Of a stretch of DNA of 64,000 nucleotides, positions 58,016-64,000 are shown piece after piece. Position numbers and translations under genes: made by a program. Source of the stretch: Acorus gramineus (Eukaryota > Streptophyta > Magnoliopsida > Acorales > Acoraceae). The stretch lies in contig JAUJYN010000012.1 of NCBI GenBank assembly GCA_030737835.1, forward strand, positions 7,005,003 to 7,069,002, read 5' to 3'. The notes beneath the pieces were generated by a model, which saw nothing but the letters and a program-made list of their open reading frames with translations, was not told the DNA's origin and made no database searches. The first letter of the stretch is position 1, and each line of letters starts with the position of its first letter.

Positions 58016-59112
58016 CTGATGTGAATTTCGATGTCATACTACTGATTTTAAGTAGATCAAATGGATCTCGTGAACACCTGTTTCACTCAGAACCAGACCC
58101 TCTAAAAATCATCCATACCCAAAAACATATGTCAATCTAGGGTTTAGATTTGGATAAAATTTTACCTCGGAAGGGTTAATGGTTCTATGGGTATGGCCGC
58201 GGCGACGGGTGGTTCAGACGGCAAGCGACGAGGATGGATTGATGCGGCGGACGGTGAAACAACTACGCAACAAACAATATATTCGCATGTTGACTAAAAA
58301 TCAGACAATTTTTTTTTATCAAACAAACTATTGATCATCTTCATTACATCAACAAAAAAAACCACCAACTTTTCAAAAAAAAAAAACCATCATCGTCAAC
58401 CAGGAATGTTAAATTCTATAAAACGCACAAACAACAGAAAGGCATCCCCAAAAAAGAAATAGAGAAACCAATTCCAATTCAGCTAAATGCAAAAAAATTT
58501 ATGCCCTTGTACAATGAATTCTCTGAGCTCTATATTCCATGTAAAGATCTGTATCCGAAACTATCATTTCTAATACAACTCTCAATGACATCAAAAAAAA
58601 ACGAAAAAACAGAGAAAGGCCACATTCATCGAATCAAAGATTGGAAGGAGAAGATCTAACCTTTCCGGAGCTATATTGGTGGGCCCAATCGGCGCCTTGA
58701 CGAAGTCGTGAGGGCAGACGTCCTTGTCGGTCCACGCTACCCTCTCCACTGTCCCCACCGCCGCAAGCGTCGCCGCTCTTAGAAACCACTGCGAAAGCGA
58801 AGCACGACTAGGGTTTGGGTTTCGCCTCTCGTGGGACCGGAGACCTTATATAGTTGGTGGGAATTCCTGAAATGCCCTTCAGTTGTTTATTGTTTTTCGA
58901 TATGGTACCATTGGTTCCACGGCTGAGATGGACTGGACGTGGACCGTATCCCCGTATGGCGTGGAACATAAAGCAAGAATAACGAAGAATAGATAAGAAT
59001 AGCTAAAAAAAATTGTTTGTTTTGATAGAATAAACTCTGATAGTTATATCTGGATAAGCTAGGATAAGGTCTGATAACCACTTTAAAGAAATGGTGGAAT
59101 TGTTTATCAAGA
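58016..59112 (-). repeat. Segmental duplication, copy 2: orphan promoter, exon 1 and intron 1 of gene A
   Basis: Almost identical to 45321-46272, including the TATA box (58844-58853), telobox, first exon (with 9 extra bases, ACTGTCCCC region near 58748) and the donor CCGGAAAG|GTTAGA. It differs by a 148 bp GC-rich segment (about 58113-58260) where copy 1 has 12 bp. The coding exons of gene A are absent to its left, so transcription from it would enter unrelated DNA. The right breakpoint truncates the MITE that is complete at 46110. Confidence 0.93.
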
Positions 59113-60630
59113 TATAGTCATCAAAATAAGACAGTTACAATATAGCTGTTTAAATATGACCGTTACGATATAAAAAATAAAATATTATCATTAAAATATT
59201 TTTTGCAATTTTAAAATTTAAATATAATTATTTTGAATAAAATATTATTGTAGGAATTATTCAAGGAGTATGGTTAGAGTAGAAGATGTGATTTTGACTC
59301 TTATCTAAATAAACGTGCCATACTTCACTAAATAAAGGAGTCATTAGTGGAGCATGGTTGAAGTTGCTTAGAGCAAACCAAGCTAGCATTTAATGCTCTT
59401 CTCTCCTCTTTTTTGAAGGCACCGGAACAAAGCCTCCATCTTTCCTTGGCCCTGAGAAAACATCCCATCCTCCTTCTCTCCATGATTTTTCACCATTTGC
59501 ATGGCCATGTTAGACGTGATGTGGTGGAGATGAAGTGTCCATGTGTGATGAGTGTGAATATGGGGTGATGGAATGTGAGGCGATGTGCAAAATGAGAGGG
59601 GTAGAGAAATAAAAGTGTACAAGGTGGTCTCATAAGCATGGACGGCTGAAAAGGTGAGGTATTCCATGTTCTTAGTTTTAGTTGGTACAGTTGAGGAAAT
59701 GTGCAGGGCTTGAGTTTTGACAGCTTAGTTGAGATTGTACAAGGAGGTAAATGAAAAGAGGATGATGTGCATGGGAGTATAAAAAAACAAGCATGATATA
59801 AGGTATATATTTTTGAAATCATGGCACATTTGAAATATAATGTATTTGGGACAAGTATTGAATTGATTTGGATATCGCTAAGAATTAGTACATTGGATCC
59901 TAAACCAGCTAAAATAGGATATCTACAATGATGAGACTCTCTCTCTCTCTCTTATCACGAACTGAGTAAGTAGATGTAGTTTCTACTTGACTCGGGTTCT
60001 CTTGAGATTATTGGCATGCACTTGCTAGTGAGTAAGTTTGCGCTTACCCCTCCCTTTTTAGTTGGTAATATCCAAATACATGTTAGCTCATAACTTAAAT
60101 TATACCTTGTGTGCGTGTATGATTAATGACACTCATATGCATGTGTAGTTAGGCTATACCTTGTGTGTTTATGTATGTTGCATGATATGTTAATTATGCT
60201 GTTTATCCATGTTGGGGAGAACACTTCCATGGTTTATCATTTTGTTCTCTTGCATGTGATTCATGTGCTTAATTGCGATAGAAATTCTCCTGTTAAATTA
60301 TGTGCATGTTAGACTAATCCGACTCATCCATAATAGGTGTGGGTACGACTCACTATCAGGTTGTACCTTATTAGCTTGAGCGCAAGAGATGTAATTGTTG
60401 CCTTCCATCTTTGTGATACATTCGTATGGACTTTAGGAGAAATCATTGCTTCATCGGTGTTTGCTAAACCAATGATTATGGTGATAGGCTAGGTCTACCT
60501 GTGCTAGGCGCGCGTGTGACCCGCCTGTAGCGTCATGCCTTGCCTGAACAATCATATTTGATATAAACAAATAATAAATGATATAATATGAATCATTCAA
60601 ACTATCAAGGTTTAAGAGAAAATAAATAAA
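59113..60630. other. Intergenic stretch, possibly old LTR-type sequence
   Basis: 59380-59830 has overlapping open frames on the minus strand without recognisable motifs. 59940-60560 contains a CT run and GTGT-rich sequence with TAGGCGCGCGTGTGACCCGC near 60507, reminiscent of a degraded LTR, but no paired LTR was found. Confidence 0.35.
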
Positions 60631-60636
60631 TAAACA

Positions 60637-60845
60637 GATCTTCTGGTTCTATCATTTATTTGTGAGAACTTCTAGTTCTACATATAAAATGAGAATTTCT
60701 GATTCTACATATAAAATTAGATTTCTGGTCCTATATATAAAATAAGAATTTTTAGTTCTACATATAAAATAAATTTCTGATTCTATCATTTATTTGTGCG
60801 AACTTCTGGTTCTACACATAAAATCAGAACTTCTAACTTTATTAT
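60637..60845. repeat. Minisatellite, TTCTACATATAAAAT units
   Basis: About seven units of 26-28 bp with the core TTCTGGTTCTACATATAAAA. Two ATCATTTATTTGTG variants, near the left end and about 135 bp further on, suggest a higher-order repeat. Confidence 0.9.
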
Positions 60846-61299
60846 TTATAATATTTAAATATTAATATTCAATAAACTTTAAATTCCAATAACAGATAAC
60901 AAATATGTAGATCCAATAACAAATAACAACCAGAGTACTATTGTATGAAATATACAATAAAAAAGTATTGCATGAAAATTGCATGTTGCATGCTTGCATG
61001 AAAAAAAATTCAAGGATGTCTATATTGTACACAGGTTCTATGGAAAATATATATGTATATTGCATAAAAAAATATTGCATGGTTTGTATGTATTTATATA
61101 TCCTGATTAAAAATTTGCATGGGTGTTCATTGCATGGAAAAAATTGCATATGTATAATATTTGCATACGGGTTGCATTGTTTTTCATTAAAAAAATTTGC
61201 ATGAAGAATATATGCATGTGTTCAGTGTATCGTGGATTACATTTTTTTAGCTGGGTAAATAAATTTTATTTCAACTAAAAAAAAAGAATTTATAAAATG

Positions 61300-62600
61300 T
61301 ACATCAGAGTCTGTCTTAGAAGAAATACAATGAGTGAGATCAGAGATATCCCAACATTAAGAGAGGTGTTGATGTATTGTTACATAGTAATAGGGGTATG
61401 AGAGTTAGAAGATACTTGATACAAAAATGCACTTAACATATTAGAATTCTGATATGAGTTATGCCATCCTTGTCTTCAACAAGAAGATTCTCTATTTCAC
61501 TAGTTAATTTAGAGGGAGGGAAGAACATGGAAGCTGTTATGCCATCCTTGATCTTTCAATCGCCAACCCCCGGTATGGGGTGGAACATAAGACAAGAATG
61601 ATAAAGAATAGATGAGAATAGCTAAAAAAAGTTGTTTGTTTTGATAGAATAAACTCTGATAGTTATGTCTGGATAAGCTAGGATAAAGCCTGATAACTAT
61701 TCTAAGAAAATGGTGGAATTGCTTATCAAGGCTTATCTATGCCAATGGATAAAATACTCTTCTTTGTCATTTTAAAAAATTTATCTCGCCTAACAGACTC
61801 ACACATATTCCAAAAACTGTCACATCTATCAAATCAATCATATATCTCTCACACTATTCTCAGGGGATATAATTGTTATTTAAAAAATCATAAACTCTTA
61901 TTCATCCCTTATCAACCATTAATCATCACTTTATCCAAGGTGAACCAAACAACAAAAAAGTCATTTTTACGTTTCCCAATGAGAATAACAAAAAAGACAA
62001 CCAAACAAAAAGTTGTTTATTCAGCCTGGATTGTTATCTATCCCAATATAGTTATCGAGAGCGAATAATCTAATATCACACCCCATACAGGGGGCAAGAG
62101 TATAAGTAATCACCTTGATTTGTCGAAGAGTCCGAAAAACAATCCATGGAATGTTTCCCCTCCCTTTTGCCCATGGACATCTCTAACAATACTTTAGTAT
62201 AGATGTCCCTGCATGGTCGAAGATCTGCCAAAATTCCTAGCAATTCTAAATGATTGACTGAGGCAGCTCGAGATCGAGCAGCCATTGCAACCAAACAGTC
62301 CCCATGGACATCTCTAACAACAGCACCAAATCCAAATATGTCATCCCCAAGTGAGCCATCTGAATTGATTTTTACCCATCCCTCCAAAGGACGAATCCAT
62401 TCTACTTGGATTGGAAGGATGCATTTGGTAACTAGAGTAACTCTTGCAAGCCTTTGAAAGTGGCGAGTTTGAATCATCCATAACATGACCACTAAATCGG
62501 AATTTAGTGCAACATATGATCAGATTAATTAAGGAATCCTTGGAAGGAACAATGTGATTAAGAATGCAATCATTCATATTCACAAAGAATCATTCATACG
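61300..62600 (-). mobile_element. LINE fragment with RNase H domain, split by a MITE
   Basis: 62095-62600, minus strand, encodes WIRPLEGWVKINSDGSLGDD, then GFGAVVRDVHGD and HLELLGI, the core of the RNase H domain (RVT_3 type) of plant LINEs. The frame breaks near its start and end. The MITE at 61567-62094 interrupts it, and LINE-like sequence without a clear frame continues at about 61300-61566. No reverse transcriptase is present; a dead fragment. Confidence 0.75.
61567..62094. mobile_element. MITE (CCCCxGTATGGxGTGG family), full copy 2
   Basis: Tips CCCCCGGTATGGGGTGG and CACCCCATACAGGGGG, with CAA duplicated on each side (61564-61566 and 62095-62097). 528 bp and close to the copy at 46110-46635. 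It lies inside the LINE fragment. Confidence 0.88.
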
Positions 62601-62814
62601 GGTTGCAGATGCCGTATAGAAGAAAAAAAATAATGTCCGTATGTGCTTAGTGAGAAAAAAATTGAATCACATATATTGTGGTAGATGATTCACATGAATT
62701 TACAGAGCTTCGTGTTGATAACGTGTTATAAATCTAAGGAGATAAAGAGGTATATGAACTATCCGCACGTAATGCTTTTTTATATTAATAAAAAAACAAA
62801 TCAAATCTCTTAAT

Positions 62815-64000
62815 AATAATGATTCACAAGCCCCATTTCACAGGCTCCATACAAGCCCCATGAGGTGGCATAAGTGTTAATACCTATTTTGTCATTTCTA
62901 ACTTTTTTAATAATTACTCCCCATAATCAAGGAGTTGGTTAAAATGGCTGATGTGTCATGATTTTTTTAATTTGTTTAGAGGATCAAATCCATGATTTTT
63001 TTATAATTAATAGTCTTCTCTCTTTTTCTTTTTCTTTATAAGATGAAAAAAAATATATATGATCTGTCTGTCCATCTACGGCTTCTTTTTCTTCTCCACC
63101 TAAATTAAAATTTATATTTGGGTCACATTCATTGTTTTGCATTTGTTATAATTTTTTATTATTGAATTTGATGCTAAATGTTAAATTCGATAACTCTTTT
63201 ACAATATTTAAAAAAAAAAACAAATAGAACCAGATCAAAATGTTGTTTTGGAGGTTTTTCAGGCATTGATTTTTTTGGAGGGCTGAAAGTTTTTCAAGCA
63301 TTAATTTATTTTTCAAAGGACTGAAGGTTTTTCGGGCATTGATTTGTTTTTCGGATAACTTTTCAGTCTCTGATCAAATCGGATATCATAATTGAACAAT
63401 TGAATGTCATTTCCGATGTTTGTCGATTCAAGTGTGGCCTTTTTTTTTGTTTTGCATTTGTTACAATTTTTTTTATTAAATTTGATGCTAGATGTTAAAT
63501 CTGACAACTTTAAATCTGGGTCATTCGATCTTTAATTTATTTAACAATTACATCTGAAAGTCAATTACATTGTAGAATGTAATCAACTTTTAATTGCTTT
63601 ATATAAACGAAGTTAGTTACATTTACAAATGTAACTGACTTTTAATTCAATTTATTGTTCAAAATTATGTTACATTTTATACACGTAACTGAAATTTATT
63701 CCGAACTTTAATTTTATACTGTGATTTGTGTTTCATTTATGCATTTATTGAAAATATATCCATCCATCACAAATACTAAAAAAATTGCATTCATCACAAA
63801 TACTTTGTTTAATTATTGGAATTGAAAAATTACAAATTAACAATAGTGTTTAAAAAAAAAGTTAATTATTCCTTGTCGCCATCGTTTTTTGGTTGAATGA
63901 GAGGCCGCAAACAAATATTTGGTTTTTTTTTTTATGTTTTTGAAGAAATGGTTTTTTTGAATGATTTTGTTTTTCAGTTTCTTTTTAAGAAACTTTTTAA
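62815..64000. mobile_element. Inverted-repeat element, copy 3, cut by the window edge
   Basis: The left end GATTCACAAGCCCCATTTCA followed by CATGAGGTGGCATA matches the left ends at 7708 and 9316. Inside are a CGATGTTTGTCGATTCAAGT block and the hairpin AGTTACATTTACAAATGTAACT at 63615-63636, as in copy 2. The right end lies beyond 64000. Confidence 0.7.

Noticed and set aside
59383..59822. Overlapping minus-strand frames of 94 and 110 codons
   Set aside because: No motif, no signal of splicing and rich in His/Thr/Pro repeats. I could not link them to a known peptide family.
1..64000. CRISPR-like arrays
   Set aside because: The tandem repeats present (53, 61 and 27 bp units) lack unique spacers, and the genome is a plant nuclear genome.

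Overview
This is a nuclear genomic window from a flowering plant. The evidence is spliced genes with GT-AG introns of 0.1 to 3.7 kb, TATA boxes with telobox-like leaders, a DYW-type pentatricopeptide gene, a plant-type ABCA transporter, an orthologue of the plant clock GTPase LIP1, and dense small transposable elements. The species cannot be named from the sequence. Most of the window is AT-rich intergenic or intronic DNA. All exon models below were built by hand from splice sites, reading phase and family similarity recalled from memory; no search was run.

Layout: (1) 0.9-6.4 kb, minus: the 5' seven exons of an ABC transporter A family gene that runs off the left edge. (2) 7.7-11.8 kb: two head-to-tail copies of an inverted-repeat element, then two nested hAT-like elements. 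(3) 15.97-20.24 kb, plus: a two-exon gene for a small conserved membrane protein with a 3.7 kb intron. (4) 23.36-29.36 kb, minus: LIP1, complete in seven coding exons, with a hAT-like insertion and a ~120 bp poly-C tract in introns and two uORFs in its putative leader. (5) 30.7-34.35 kb: Tourist-like MITEs and a fold-back/Mutator-like element whose arms are 33 bp tandem repeats. (6) 34.76-36.61 kb, plus: an intronless DYW PPR gene. (7) 37.6-38.6 kb, plus: a broken, inverted copy of intron 4 to intron 6 of the ABCA gene. (8) 41.6-46.0 kb and 48.9-53.9 kb, both minus: two tandem paralogues of an unrecognised coiled-coil protein gene. The 48.9-53.9 kb copy looks intact (263 codons); the 41.6-46.0 kb copy has lost a splice acceptor and carries a stop. 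(9) 58.0-59.1 kb: a second copy of the promoter, first exon and first intron of the broken paralogue with no coding exons behind it. (10) 59.4-64 kb: minisatellite, LINE RNase H fragment split by a MITE, and a third copy of the inverted-repeat element cut by the window edge.

The genes are unrelated housekeeping or regulatory loci and form no pathway. The main interest is local genome turnover: a paralogue pair at different stages of decay, an orphan promoter duplication, an inverted gene-fragment duplication, and nested or inserted elements whose empty sites can be read from paralogous sequence in the same window. I found no tRNA, rRNA or CRISPR array.
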